Of a DNA stretch of 64,000 nt, positions 1 to 10,745 are shown piece after piece. The notes beneath the pieces were generated by a model. It saw nothing but the letters and a program-made list of their open reading frames with translations. It did not search any database and was not told the DNA's origin. The stretch's first letter is position 1. Each line of letters starts with the position of its first letter. This stretch comes from Ophiosphaerella korrae (lineage: Eukaryota; Ascomycota; Dothideomycetes; Pleosporales; Phaeosphaeriaceae). The position numbers and the translations under genes were made by a program. Where the stretch lies: NCBI GenBank assembly GCA_028456385.1, contig JALNQF010000013.1:430053-494052 (forward strand), given 5' to 3'.

Positions 1-312
1 GGTCAATCGCAACGCCTCGCATACCGAGAAGACACGCTGAATTGGGAGCGTGGATGGTCCATCTTAGCGAGCATGACTGGATTGCGTGACTTGTACGTTG
101 CATTGGTGGATCCAAGTCCGCAGGATATGTGGGAGAGATATTGGATAGAGCTCGAGTATCAATTACTGGGACCAGTAAAAGCGGTTACGAGGCCCGATTG
201 GTTCGAGTTAGTGCTTCCATTTGCAAGTTGCAGGACTGATTGGGATATGGGTGAGAGTCGGGTCGTGTTGAGAAGGCCTGAGGATGGGGAGAGAGATGAT
301 AATGGTGGATAA
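1..312 (+). CDS. DUF7730-type protein, 3' end (partial)
   Basis: Only the last ~103 codons lie in the window; the frame is open to base 1, so the gene begins outside it. The product is rich in Trp and Leu (WERGWSILASM, LRDLYVALVDPSP, VKAVTRPDWFELVLPF, DWDMGES). This pattern resembles the C-terminal half of the DUF7730 family of fungal F-box-like proteins, which often begin with an LPxELRxxIY segment and have no assigned biochemical role. A second gene of the same family lies about 2.2 kb away on the other strand. The family call rests on remembered consensus only. The stop is TAA at 310-312. Confidence 0.6.
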   Translation, partial: GQSQRLAYREDTLNWERGWSILASMTGLRDLYVALVDPSPQDMWERYWIELEYQLLGPVKAVTRPDWFELVLPFASCRTDWDMGESRVVLRRPEDGERDDNGG

Positions 313-459
313 GCATACAAGCCTCACTGTAAATGGTGATTACACAACCCACCGACAAAGATCGCGTTCATCATGACCTTTTAAGTTTAACCTACTAATT
401 ACTTCATTAATGTAACATCATATGTACACTCTAACTGATCCACTACGCTGCGTTCTTCT

Positions 460-1695
460 CTATAGCCCAAAGCAATTAGCATAATAAGTTACCGTCGCCG
501 GCCAATCGGAAAACATTGCCTTGATCTTCACCTTCTGTGCAAGCACATCCAATACAGTATACATATCACCATCATTATTCGTAACGTTAGCAACATATTG
601 ATAGTAGTAGCCTCCGCCATCAATCTGAAGCCATCCTGAGCGTTCAAACGACCACGCCACTAGATCGAGCCCAGCCTTCTTCGCCGCAACTGCGTACTCA
701 GACGGCACAATCTCGCCGTTGACAACTTTTGTCAACGCGAACATAGCCGGCGCAAGAATTTTGACGCCACGCTTCGCAAGCTCGGGGATGCTGGCCGTGG
801 CATTTGCATAGCCGGCTGGTGTGTCGACGCGCTCGTCGAGATAGACAGCCTGTTTACCGAACTCGGGGGCATTCTTGATCCAGTAAAAAATATCCTCGGG
901 AACAAATGATTGGAGCCAGACGCGGCTGGCGCTAATTTTCCTTGAGATAAAAGCATTGACAAGATCTTGGGCGTACTGTTGTTGTGTATAGCCGTTGAAG
1001 GGCATAGGGACTTCGGGCGCCTTGAGTTCAGGTGTAAACTTTAGGCCCCAGCTATCAACGAGGTCGATATAGTTGTTGAGCGTCATGAGTTTAGGGCAGC
1101 CGCTAGAGTAAAGGTCGGTGCGGAAGTAAGGCGTGCCTTTCATGTATTGTAGGGCCGTTGTGGCATTGGGGTTGAAAGCATCCATCTTGCCGCACAGTGA
1201 AGTAAACTCTGTAAGCGTAAGGTCCGAAGTACAACACTTTGCAGATGCCGCGGTGCCATTTTGAAAGGGCTTGAAAGGCGTTGAGCATTTTGCAGCCAAA
1301 GTTGTGTTCAGGATATTAGTCGTCGTGTGCAGATCGCATTGCGCGTGGCGACACACGAGTTGCTTGTCTTTGGTGAAAGCAACGTCGCATTCAATGACTC
1401 CGGCGCCTTGACGGTGAGCAGCTTTGTATGATTGCAAGGTATGCTCTGGGTACTGGAGAGGCGCACCCCGATGCGAGAAGACAAAATCTGAGGTCTTAAA
1501 GTCTTGTTCAGAGCAGCTCTCAAGTTTCTTCTTCAATGGGCCCTCATCCATGTTGTTAACAAGGTAGTATGGTCTATCGCCGACCTGGACATTAAACTTC
1601 TTTGTGCCATAGCCAGTGTTTCGAGGCTCGACAACTGGTACAGCGGCGGCAGTGGCGAGTCCAAGAAGGATCGTTGAAGCAATGAGTGAGCGCAT
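460..1695 (-). CDS. Secreted glycerophosphodiester phosphodiesterase-like protein
   Basis: Single exon, 411 aa from the ATG at 1695. That start is preferred to an in-frame ATG 12 codons upstream because it opens directly with a signal peptide (MRSLIASTILLGLATAAA). The GDPD signature HRGAPLQYPEHT lies near residue 75, followed by GAGVIECDVAFTKDKQLVCRH, the Glu/Asp metal-ligand block and catalytic His of the family. GDPDs hydrolyse glycerophosphodiesters to glycerol-3-phosphate and an alcohol using Ca2+ or Mg2+. The signal peptide and numerous Cys suggest an extracellular or wall-associated enzyme. The many NxT/NxS sites (NTT, NGT, NAT) fit glycosylation. The substrate cannot be told from sequence. 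Confidence 0.88.
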   Translation of the reverse strand: MRSLIASTILLGLATAAAVPVVEPRNTGYGTKKFNVQVGDRPYYLVNNMDEGPLKKKLESCSEQDFKTSDFVFSHRGAPLQYPEHTLQSYKAAHRQGAGVIECDVAFTKDKQLVCRHAQCDLHTTTNILNTTLAAKCSTPFKPFQNGTAASAKCCTSDLTLTEFTSLCGKMDAFNPNATTALQYMKGTPYFRTDLYSSGCPKLMTLNNYIDLVDSWGLKFTPELKAPEVPMPFNGYTQQQYAQDLVNAFISRKISASRVWLQSFVPEDIFYWIKNAPEFGKQAVYLDERVDTPAGYANATASIPELAKRGVKILAPAMFALTKVVNGEIVPSEYAVAAKKAGLDLVAWSFERSGWLQIDGGGYYYQYVANVTNNDGDMYTVLDVLAQKVKIKAMFSDWPATVTYYANCFGL

Positions 1696-2560
1696 CGTAA
1701 TTGACAACACCGCAGGCTTTAGAGTCCCCAAGACCTGGAAAACAAAACCGTTCCTGCAGGACAGGTATATAGCTGGGCATGGTCCTTCTTATCTGTGCTA
1801 GACAACACCTGCATCCCAGGCTCTTTTCGGTCCCCGTTGCTGCAGCAAAGCCACACGGGTATGGTAGCGCGAACTGCCAAAGCAGGACACCAAGAGTGCG
1901 GCATGGTCGTCGCACGTGGTGACATTCATCATGGGTAGAGCTCTTGGATATGCACAGAGGCTGATAGATAGCTCCAGGATGCTAGAGCACAAGTGGAGAG
2001 CTCTCCAGGTGAGGTTAGGCTGCCTAGTGCCAAGAAGCATGCCGCAAGTCACGTTGGTCTTCGTCGCGTTTACATTCGCTGGCAATAGATACTGGGCGAC
2101 GAATCGACTGGGGACCTCCCGAGGCCTGCCTACAGGACAGACAGGAAACCGGTTCTCGGCGCCAGAGCCATACATGTCATTCCTAATCAGACACGGTAGA
2201 TGCCTCATCGATAATTAGGAAGGATGTATGTTTCAATGGACCTTTCGAAAGAGAAGGCCCGCTATTAGTGGCGTGTTCGGCCGGTATCCGGAGTATCTCC
2301 GCATACGCGAGGCATGAACCATTTGGGCACCCTGGGCAGCGTTGCGCAAGAAAAGAAACTTCTCAGTCTAGGTACGTCGCCACAGGGGTTTTTCCCAGAC
2401 CCAACAGCAGGTCAGCCCACAATGTTAAAGCTCATAACAAAATAAGTGCTAACAAACAGTTCGTAGTAGAGTTTCAATTCTTTCCCGAATAGGTCCGATC
2501 TAGCATCACTGAAGCCAAAGGTGTATTGCGCCTGAACCTCTTCCCTTCCCCATCCTTAGC
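1696..2560. other. Intergenic region, 865 bp
   Basis: This holds the 5' region of the phosphodiesterase gene and the 3' region of the DUF7730 gene. Overlapping open frames exist on both strands at about 1800-2220, but none has a recognisable domain, a good start context or splice continuation. No RNA gene or repeat was seen. Confidence 0.5.
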
Positions 2561-3611
2561 CTACGTAGTCAGGACATCTTCTCTATCTGGTAGCTCAAAT
2601 ATGCACTTCGATGGCCTTACGTTGATGTCTGTTTTGCATTTGCGGGTTGGTAAGGTGACCACAAAGTGACATGGCGCTGTAATAGCCTTAATTGGTTGAA
2701 GCCATTCTTCTGCTTTCTCTGCCCAAATATACTCATAAAACTCACTAAAGCTTACATACCGATACGAAAGATCAACATGCAGTCGCCGCAGACCTTTCAA
2801 TCTACTCAGACAGTCCCAGGACTTGTACCATGCTTCGGAATACATTCCCGGCCACCCCGAGTCAGTCAGCGAGCCTGTAATCATGGAATAAGGCATGGTG
2901 TCCATCTGCCAATAGATATGCAGGCCTCGAATCTGAACCAGGCGCTGGGGAAGGAAGTAGTAGGACAGATAGTCTAACGTCGGGACTTGGCCAGCAGAGG
3001 TTGACAACGAGAACGAGTTGGTAGTATAGAGACACTCAATGGCTTCTGAGTAGCTGATATGTTGTTAGCAATAAGGCAATAAAATCGGAATGGCATTCAA
3101 TGCCTTTTTAGATGATATAAACTTACATCAGTCGACAGGTCCTCAATAGTGCGGGGCTGAAAGAGATGTATTTCTGGTTTGAGGCATCGAAGTGACTGCA
3201 TCGACATATATCACGTGTGCATTGCGTCACTAATGGCTTTCCATCATAGGTCGACATATGAAGCGACACACCTCCAAGAGCATGTTCGTAGACCATGCGG
3301 CGGAGCTCCAGCGGTAGCTTAGTCATGAAAGCGGATTGGGGCTGATCCAGAGCAGACTGATTTTCTTGGAATTCGACGAGTGGTATAGTAAGAGCTCGTC
3401 GACGGGGAGCTGGTAACTCAGGGGTAGGGTATTCGAACTCGTCTTCAGGATTAGAACGTCCACGTCGGCTCAAACAAAGCGCACAGCAGATACATGGTGC
3501 GCATATGGTCCACAAGGCGCATTTGCACGTCTGCCAAGCCACTCTCTTCAGGCAGTGTCCCGTCTCTTTTCCAGCTTTTTTCAAGCGCGCACGGAGTTGC
3601 TTTCGTTGCAT
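2561..3611 (-). CDS. DUF7730 domain protein (two exons)
   Basis: Exons 3127-3611 and 2561-3053, joined across a 73-nt intron (donor GTAAGT, acceptor CATATCAG); 325 aa. The start at 3611 opens a basic, Cys-rich N-terminus (MQRKQLRARLKKAGKE, then CKCALWTICAPCICCALC). The DUF7730 hallmark follows: FMTKLPLELRRMVYEHALGG, an F-box-like N-terminal helix. The splice recreates the family block RTCRLIYSEAIECLYTTNSF, strong support for the junction. The later part (IRGLHIYW, GLRRLHVDL, WLQPIKAITAP) matches the family's C-terminal half and the partial gene at the left edge. Function is unknown; a substrate-adaptor role is only a family guess. Confidence 0.8.
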
Positions 3612-6485
3612 GATATGCAGCAGGTTACGGGGATTCCAGGGTATGTTGTTGGTGATGTGGATTGATGACGAAAGGTTGTGGATGTGGAGCTGAGTCGTGT
3701 GTGGCTCAGCATCCGTCGACCAATTGTGATTGTGCCTCAACCAATCGGGACAAGTCCCCTCAACCAAGGTACCAGAATTTCACTTCTGAGGTATGTTGAG
3801 ACAACGCCATGTTCGAGGAATAGATCAACAATAATGACATTTGTTATACTACTAGTAACTATTTCACGCCAAATGTGTCTCCACCCCGATCTCAACTCTC
3901 ATGGTCTTGTACAAAGATTCCACTCGCACGACCGTGAGAAGTGGACCATGATCCTTGAACCTTGATCTTCCCTTTGAATTTCGGATCAAAGACTCAAAGT
4001 ATTCATCTATAGGCTCCTTAATGTAGATTCATAGTTTATATAATAGGTCTAGGCCCGTTCCTCAAGCCTTTATCAACGCGTGTTCGACAGTGTCGAATCT
4101 TGGTCAATTTCAGCGCCGAAATCCTTGGGATAATCCTCAGTCAAACGATCCTAGTCGCCTACATTGATTAGCCAGAATCATAAGCAGATATTATTTGTGG
4201 CCAAACTTGACTAGAAGTCTCAATTTTGTTGTCTATGCGGACAGCTGGCTGTAATTAAGGTCTTTCCTGGATAGCTCGCCGAATCCTTCATAATCGAACT
4301 ATTGGAGAGATAAAATCTTCTACAGCCCTTCCGTAGGGTTGAATTCCTTAGTGGATGGCGATTACCGTCCTCTGTCTGTAAAGTCGATGGGCAATGAGCA
4401 CTATAGGAGGTAATGATTGTGGCATTGTTAACGGGGCAATCCACATTTCAAATACCATGGTACGCTACTATACGAGAGGCAATTAACACAGAATTACTGA
4501 CAGGTATCTTCGCTAAATTAGAATTACGGCGCGTTTGTTCTGCTTGGACGCCAAGGTCAATTGGTAATGCCTTCCTGAATTCGTCGTACGCTAGAAACGC
4601 CAACCATCAAGATGCAGGTGACGTCAGGCCAAGTTACTGAACAAAGATCCAACAATACCTCAATCGCACCCCATAAGGAACGTTAGATAGGGATTATTAT
4701 AAGCCGATCAAGAATATTACCATCCACCTTTCTTTCCATACATCGCTATCGAAGATTGAAACTCTGCGTCTACACCGTTAGCCATATCGCATGCCATTAT
4801 GGCTCGGAGATCCAGTACCTAATTGTTTGAAGAGTAAGATATTGTGATGCTCTATTTAAGCATTACCAGTGCGGTATGAGCCTACACCAGGGAAAAATTC
4901 TTTTGCTGCCCCGTTCATTGGCATACCACCAGCGCGCGAGGGATCCTTCGCTGTTGTCGCAGTAGTTACTGACACCTTCGGCGGTAGTGGGGAGCAGGGG
5001 TCATGAGAGGGCCTAATCGAAACGCTCTCGACCGGACAGGCCCAGGTATTACCATGGCCGATGCCGGTCACGTTGAGCAACGACTCGAGTTTGTCTTTAT
5101 AAGACATGATTCCGGATGAGGATCTGCTGTATAGTTGTGGTGCAAGTCTGCTTCTTGTCCCGTTCATCCAAAAAGGCTTTCTTGTGGTGATAGGAATAGC
5201 ATCGCGAGTGGCAAACAAAACTGATTTTCATTTGCCTAGGAGTGTAAGTTGCGATTCAAATATGCTACTTTCACACTAGAGGTGAATTGTCTAGCGAAAA
5301 AAACTCTCAGTGGAAGGAGATCCCCTGAATACAATGGAATTGAATCTTTGGGCGTGAATAATGTGTACTTCATAACCTACTTCGGTGGTCTCGAAAAATC
5401 CAAAGTACAGTCTATTAGACTCCACGTTATGAGAAAAGCAGTCAAGTGTCATAGGGCACTTATAATATAATTTTCAGACATGCTGGATTCTAGAAGTTAT
5501 TCGGTATATGTTATTACTAAAGGAAAGTTTTCAGAACGTGCTGATAAAACACTAGGCACAGAGCCACCCCTTACAGGATTATGATGGTGGCGTACAGTTT
5601 GCGTAAAGCAGCGAGACTTGGGACAAGTTTTAAGGTCGTTGGGGGAGTTATTTCCTTGAGATTAGACAGGGATCTACCACCTTCTAGAGGCTTGTCTCGT
5701 AGGTAGTCAGTGCCCGGCCTCTGTGTTTATCAAATTATTTATAGACTCATAATCGCCTTCCAATCCATGTCTTTCTCTTCCCCCTCTACTACATGTCTCT
5801 GTCATCTTATTCTACTATAGTCGACTGGATACAATCGGTCAATTCTGTTAGTCAGATGTCAATAAAAGCTTGTAACTATTGACAAACTTGCACTAGTGGT
5901 GCATCGATCATACTCGATGCACTATCGGTCGTCAGTCATAGTCAAACCTCATGACCATCGTCAGGAGAGTTCACATTGAGCGTGTCAAGGTGGAATAATC
6001 GGAAGAAAACCGTCGTATGCAGTAAGTATGCTTTTCCTAAGGGGCATCAAGATTATTTCGTTTCTACATTTATGAAGTCTTATATATGATGGTTCCGTAT
6101 AGAGGTGGAGGAGACAGGAGAGGTACCGCAGTCTTGGTCAACTGCGAGCCGTTTCGCGCACGGGCCAAACCAACACAACGCGCTCTAACAACTTGAAGTC
6201 TATGTACTCTAGGACGCTGTAATTATATAGTAAAAGCTGATAAATTGATGCTCTGTATTCTCCTCGCTAATACTATCTGCTATACGTCATGTAGCTATGC
6301 AGAATGTTGAGAAAATAGGTGTGTTTTGACCTACTTGTGCATTGGTGTGGTGGCTCGTGCTGAAAAGTGACCAAGAGGAAGCTTGCCCATTTACGCTAGC
6401 AGAACTGTATGTCACGTGACAGGATTCCCACGCTAGACCAAAGCTTAGGGAGAAGTTGCACGTAAAGCGTCAAACCCCACCCACC
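3612..6485. other. Gene-poor region, 2.9 kb
   Basis: No convincing gene. Composition is moderately AT-rich, but CpA and TpG are present at ordinary frequency, so this is not RIP-mutated like the right end. One GC-richer open frame (4856-5218, minus strand) is listed separately as doubtful. The right-hand ~100 bp is the promoter and leader of the FAM32A-like gene. Confidence 0.5.
4856..5218 (-). CDS. Doubtful small ORF, hypothetical
   Basis: 120 codons in a locally GC-richer patch. An internal Met (MSYKDKLESLL) could start an ~83-aa product rich in Ser, Thr and Pro. There is no signal peptide, domain or family resemblance. It is isolated in a 2.9-kb gap. It may be a lineage-specific small gene, a fragment or chance. 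Confidence 0.2.
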   Translation of the reverse strand: MFATRDAIPITTRKPFWMNGTRSRLAPQLYSRSSSGIMSYKDKLESLLNVTGIGHGNTWACPVESVSIRPSHDPCSPLPPKVSVTTATTAKDPSRAGGMPMNGAAKEFFPGVGSYRTGNA

Positions 6486-6905
6486 ATGCCTTCCTCTGAT
6501 TACTCCACCGCAATCGGTGGTGGGCTGAAGCTCAAAGGGGTCGGCGTCGACAAGAAGAAAAAGAAGAAAAGACCAAGGCCCACGAATGACACGGCCAAAT
6601 CCTCACAGTCTACCGCTTGCAATATAACGAACCGGCCAACATCGGGCGACGACGAAACAGTTTTATCTTCACATACGCCCGGCCGCTCACTATCACCCGA
6701 TACCGCCGAGAAAAGCATCAAGGAGGCCGGAGGAAGGCGGAAGACGGAAGCGGAGAAGCGACACGATGAGAAGCGGCGGAAGAGATTAGAGGAGCGGATG
6801 AAACGCGAAGGTGTCAAGACACACAAGGAAAAGGTTGAAAAGCTCAACAAGTACTTGAGCGGCCTTAGCGAACATCACGACATGCCGAAAATTGGACCTG
6901 GTTAA
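6486..6905 (+). CDS. FAM32A-like (DUF1754) nuclear protein
   Basis: 139 aa, single exon. The start at 6486 has a strong context (CCACCATGCC); an in-frame ATG ten codons upstream is less likely because the family begins just before the GGGLKLKG motif. Seen: GGGLKLKGVGVDKKKKKKRP near the N-terminus, a low-complexity Ser/Thr middle, then a charged helix (KRHDEKRRKRLEERMKREG) and the conserved tail KYLSGLSEHHDMPKIGPG. This is the FAM32A/DUF1754 layout. In animals FAM32A is a late spliceosome component whose C-terminal tail reaches the active site; the same role here is inferred from the conserved tail. Confidence 0.9.
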   Translation: MPSSDYSTAIGGGLKLKGVGVDKKKKKKRPRPTNDTAKSSQSTACNITNRPTSGDDETVLSSHTPGRSLSPDTAEKSIKEAGGRRKTEAEKRHDEKRRKRLEERMKREGVKTHKEKVEKLNKYLSGLSEHHDMPKIGPG

Positions 6906-7443
6906 GATGGGCGCGTGTTGAGATGCGCTGTGTTATGCGACGACCCTGGATATAGGTTGAACAAGTGCACCTATATCATATCAAGATGCTGCACACAGCT
7001 GTAAAATATTTTGCATTTCGTTTTGGGCAAGAGAGGATATAACGATTGGTCAGGACTTGCTTAGATTGGAACTCTAAATACACAACACTCGATCCCGAAG
7101 GCCACGAATATGGTGCATAGCAGCATCATCTAAGGCGTCCTGATTAATGAACTGCTGCAGCAGAGATGTGTGGTACACAAAGCATTTAGAAGCTGAGAAT
7201 TGTTATCAGTTACTCGTAAGGCACGAGCCTATTCCCCGGAATCCGGATATCTCCTACTCAGGCTCATGATGCGCCCCACCATATTGTGGGTCATGATAAG
7301 CAACAGGCCTCTAGGAAACTGCTTGCCCTCTGAATCAAGTCTGGAAGGCAAAATTTTAACATTGGTAGAAACAGCACATACCCAGTAACACATACTCATT
7401 AGTAGACATGAAACTGGCTTACGCCATTATCAACTGCACCAAG

Positions 7444-7467
7444 TTTTTTTTTTTTCAAAAAAAAAAA
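7444..7467. repeat. T12-C-A11 inverted homopolymer pair
   Basis: Twelve T, one C, then eleven A: a near-perfect inverted repeat with a single-base centre, about 540 bp downstream of the FAM32A-like stop. It could extrude as a hairpin or act as a nucleosome-excluding tract. It could also be an assembly artefact at homopolymers. Confidence 0.6.
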
Positions 7468-8796
7468 GGCAAAATCATCTGCACCTGCAGGACACGATTG
7501 AAGAACTGAGGCTGAAAAGCGATGCCTGTTTATTTCCGTATGCTCAAAGTTTGTGCAAAAGGCTGGACTAACGGCACTATTGAGCAGTTATGTTTATGCT
7601 TGATGATATGGAGACACGTCTATGTCTATGTCTATGTCCCGTTTAGAGTTGATCAGCGCTCACAATTCGTAGCACAACAGGCAGTACAAAACGCGCGTGG
7701 CTGGGAGGCCTTGCGGCACGACACTTTGGCGGCTGACACCATGCGGGGTCCAAAGAATATTGAAATTGAAGACCCTGGAGTGGATGTCGCTAGAGAGACC
7801 TCTGGCGCTTATTGTCGTATTCCCTCGAATGACCATCTTGATAAGGCAGGTCGGGTAGCTGGTAACGACTGTGGCAAAGGCGTTACCATCTTCCATTCAC
7901 ATAGTGGTAGGCCGGCCCATGCATTGGAGCGGCAATGTCAAACAGCTCACACAACCCGATCCGGGCGGCGCCGCGATTCATGGCTATTGAGTGTCCGCGT
8001 ATTATGGTAGTATGAAAGGTTGCAATGGAAACAGAGATTGGTCCTGAACAGATGAGCGGCCGAAAGTCGTCGCAATCAAGCAGTGGACTAAGCGCGCAAG
8101 GCGAGACGGCGCGTGCTTGTTGCATTCATCTGGCCTGGGCCACTGGGAAATGTTCTAGAAATATTCCCTATCAGGGCACACCGGCCGATGGGTGCATATG
8201 CAGTCATTCGGAGCCTGGCCCAGTGATAGATAGTGGCTGATATTTGACTACATCCTTTTGTGGTTCCAGACATTCCACCTGCCGTGCGCTGCCTAGTGCC
8301 TCGGCGACCCTTCACTGAGCTTGTCCCTGATGCCAAATCCGAAGCCTTGGGAGCAGCCAACCACATCCAACGAGTGCATTACTGGTCATCGCCTATGTCG
8401 CAATCTCCCCGTGACTAGCCCTCCCTTCGCTTCAAGCAAAGGCAGGTTGAACCAAGCATCCACTAAAGAAGTCCGGTATATTTGGGCATGCTTATTGCCG
8501 TGTCCTGTCACATTGCAACACCCACCCCGGACAGCCGGCCACCCTTATCTGACCCTTGGTGTGAACTTTAGGCAGGAAGCCGTCGTATTACATGCGCGAC
8601 CCCCGAGCCTACAAGCATTCGTTTAATGACCCTGCCAATCGCCCGCCATTCTAGACCAGACAGCAAACCGACTGCCGCTAGCTCGAGGGCCCTACTCGCC
8701 GCCATGGTGTTGGGCCGTCTGTCCTGCTGTGCTTGGGATCGGCTACGAGACACGAGGTGATCGGGCGAGATGGTGAGACGAATGCATGTCTTTCGA

Positions 8797-8881
8797 TATA
8801 AAGCTCGCCCTTGTGCTCCCTAGCCGCGCAAATCATACTAGGTAACTGGCTTCGTTTCACTGCGCCAGTTGCGCATATAAA
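8797..8881 (+). promoter_or_regulatory. Two TATA boxes of the permease promoter
   Basis: TATAAA occurs at 8797-8802 and 8876-8881, 137 and 58 bp before the permease ATG. The second lies within the usual range for a fungal leader. An inverted GATA-type motif (TTATCT) lies near 8546, which would fit nitrogen control of an amino-acid transporter, but single GATA motifs are common by chance. Confidence 0.35.
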
Positions 8882-8938
8882 TTTTTCGTCCTCCATTCCT
8901 CGTGGGATAGAGCTCGCCGTGCATCCTCTGCCTTCACC

Positions 8939-10745
8939 ATGTCAGCCAATAACTATGAAAAGGACCAGTACGCGATTCAGGATGCTGCGGACTCGCCCAC
9001 TGATCATGGCATCAAGCAGATCGTCGAGCAAAAGGGTGCGGCTTTAGGGGAGGCAGCAGACGTCTACGGAAATGTACAGACAGCGGAGCAATACGGCTAT
9101 GTCGAGCGAGGGTAAGCAAAGCTCTCCAAGCAATTTATTAACGCCCAGTGGTTAATCCAAATCATAGGCTCAAGTCCCGCCACATCCAGTTCATCGCCCT
9201 CGGTGGAACAATTGGTACCGGTCTTTTCCTTGGTATTGGTACCGCTTTTGCAAATGCAGGCCCTGTCTCTGTCCTCCTTGGCTATACTATTACCGGTATT
9301 GCTATCTATTGTATGATGCAGTGTCTTGGAGAAATGTCAACTTGGCTTCCGCTTCCTGGTGCTATCCCACAATATTGCGCTCGCTACTACGACCCGGCTC
9401 TCGGCTTTGCAGTTGGCTACAACAATTGGTACCAATGTGCTATCACGCTTTGTGCTGAGATCTCTGCTGCTGCTGTTCTTGTCTCCTACTGGGATCAGGA
9501 AGGGAAGTATAACCCAGCTATTTGGATAACCCTCATCATTGTGGTTATTATTTGCTTAAATATCTTTGCGGTAAGCATATACGGAGAAGCTGAGTTCATA
9601 TTCGCGTCGGTCAAAATCATTACCATCCTTGGTCTCCTGCTTCTCGGTTTCATCATCATGCTTGGTGGTGCACCGGATCATGATCGACGGGGATTTCGCT
9701 ACTGGAAAGAGGGTGCGATGAAAGAGTACGTTGGTACGGGCGACACAGGACGCTTCACCGGTCTCTGGTCTACGCTCGTCAATGCCGGGTTCTCATACGG
9801 TGGCGTCGAGATGGTTGCTGTCGCCGCTGGAGAGGCTGCCAATCCAAGAAAGAATATCCCCAAAGCTGTTCGCCGTGTGTTTTGGGTGAGTTGATCTATA
9901 GTCTACTCTCATACGGAGCGCCATTAACCACTGAATAGCGTATCCTCTTCTTTTATGTCCTGGGCTCTTTCTTTATCGGGGTGTGCATCTCCAGTTCCGA
10001 CCCTGCACTCACCGACGCAAATGCCAAAGGTGCACAATCTTCTCCGTGGGTCATCGCCATGAAAAACGCCAGCATTCCAGTCCTTCCTTCCATCATCAAC
10101 GCCGTCATCCTGACTTCAGCAACATCGTCAGGTAACGCCTTTTTGTACACGGGCTCTCGATACCTCTTTGGTGTTGCACAAAACAAGCAAGCACCTCAGT
10201 TCCTTCTCAAATGTACCAAGGGCGGTGTGCCGATCTACTGTGTGATCATTACTGCCGCGTTTTCGTTACTCACCTACATGAGCGTCAGTACTGGTGCCAA
10301 CCAGGTTTTCCTCTGGTTCCAGAATCTGGTTACAATCGCCCAGTGCTTCACATGGTGTTCCATTTGCCTCGCGTATATCCAATTCCGCAAGGCTCTTGTC
10401 GCACAAGGTGTTGACCGCAGCACTTTGGTTTTCAAGAGCAAGTTTCAGCCCTACGTTGCATGGTTTGCATTTGTTTATTTTACTCTGGTCATCCTCTTCA
10501 ACGGCTTCAAAGTCTTTACTCAAACACCCTGGGGCTCTGACCAGTTGACTAGCTTTTTCACGGCTTACGTTGGTGTTGCAATCTTCTTCCTCTTATATGG
10601 CTCATGGAAACTCTTGAAGCGATCCAAAATGGTCATTCCGGCCGAGGCAGACATTTGGTCTGGCAAAGCGGCGCTAGATGCCGAGGTTTGGCCTGAACAG
10701 ATTCCTAGGAACTTCCTTGAAAAGTTCTGGTTCTGGCTGTGTTAG
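8939..10745 (+). CDS. Amino-acid permease (YAT family, AGP2-like)
   Basis: Three exons, 8939-9111, 9168-9885 and 9939-10745 (introns 56 and 53 nt); 565 aa. The hydrophilic N-terminus (about 57 aa) leads into ALGGTIGTGLFLGIGTAF, the first membrane segment and substrate-binding signature of the amino acid-polyamine-organocation superfamily. About twelve hydrophobic segments follow. Diagnostic blocks include CLGEMSTWLPLPGAIPQY, NNWYQCAITLCAEISAAAV and AVAAGEAANPRKNIPKAVRR. The NNWY...LCAEISAAAV block is closest to yeast Agp2 rather than Gap1 or Dip5. It should be a plasma-membrane, proton-coupled importer; Agp2 also affects carnitine and polyamine uptake and sensing. Substrate is not decidable here. 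Both splice joins restore family sequence (GLKSRHIQFIALGG; VFWRILFFYVLGS). Confidence 0.93.

Larger units (their letters stand above)
6906..8938. other. Intergenic region, 2.0 kb
   Basis: This is the 3' flank of the FAM32A-like gene and a long upstream region of the permease. It contains a T12-C-A11 inverted homopolymer pair (7444-7467) and two TATAAA boxes close to the permease start. Open frames at 7522-8010 and 8025-8626 lack domains and are overlapped by equally long frames on the other strand. No gene is called. Confidence 0.5.

Noticed and set aside
1798..2218. Overlapping 100-136 codon frames on both strands
   Set aside because: No domain, signal or splice continuation; they overlap each other and lie in a promoter region.
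7522..8626. Several 70-160 codon frames upstream of the permease
   Set aside because: Frames overlap on both strands, products are not domain-like, and start contexts are poor.
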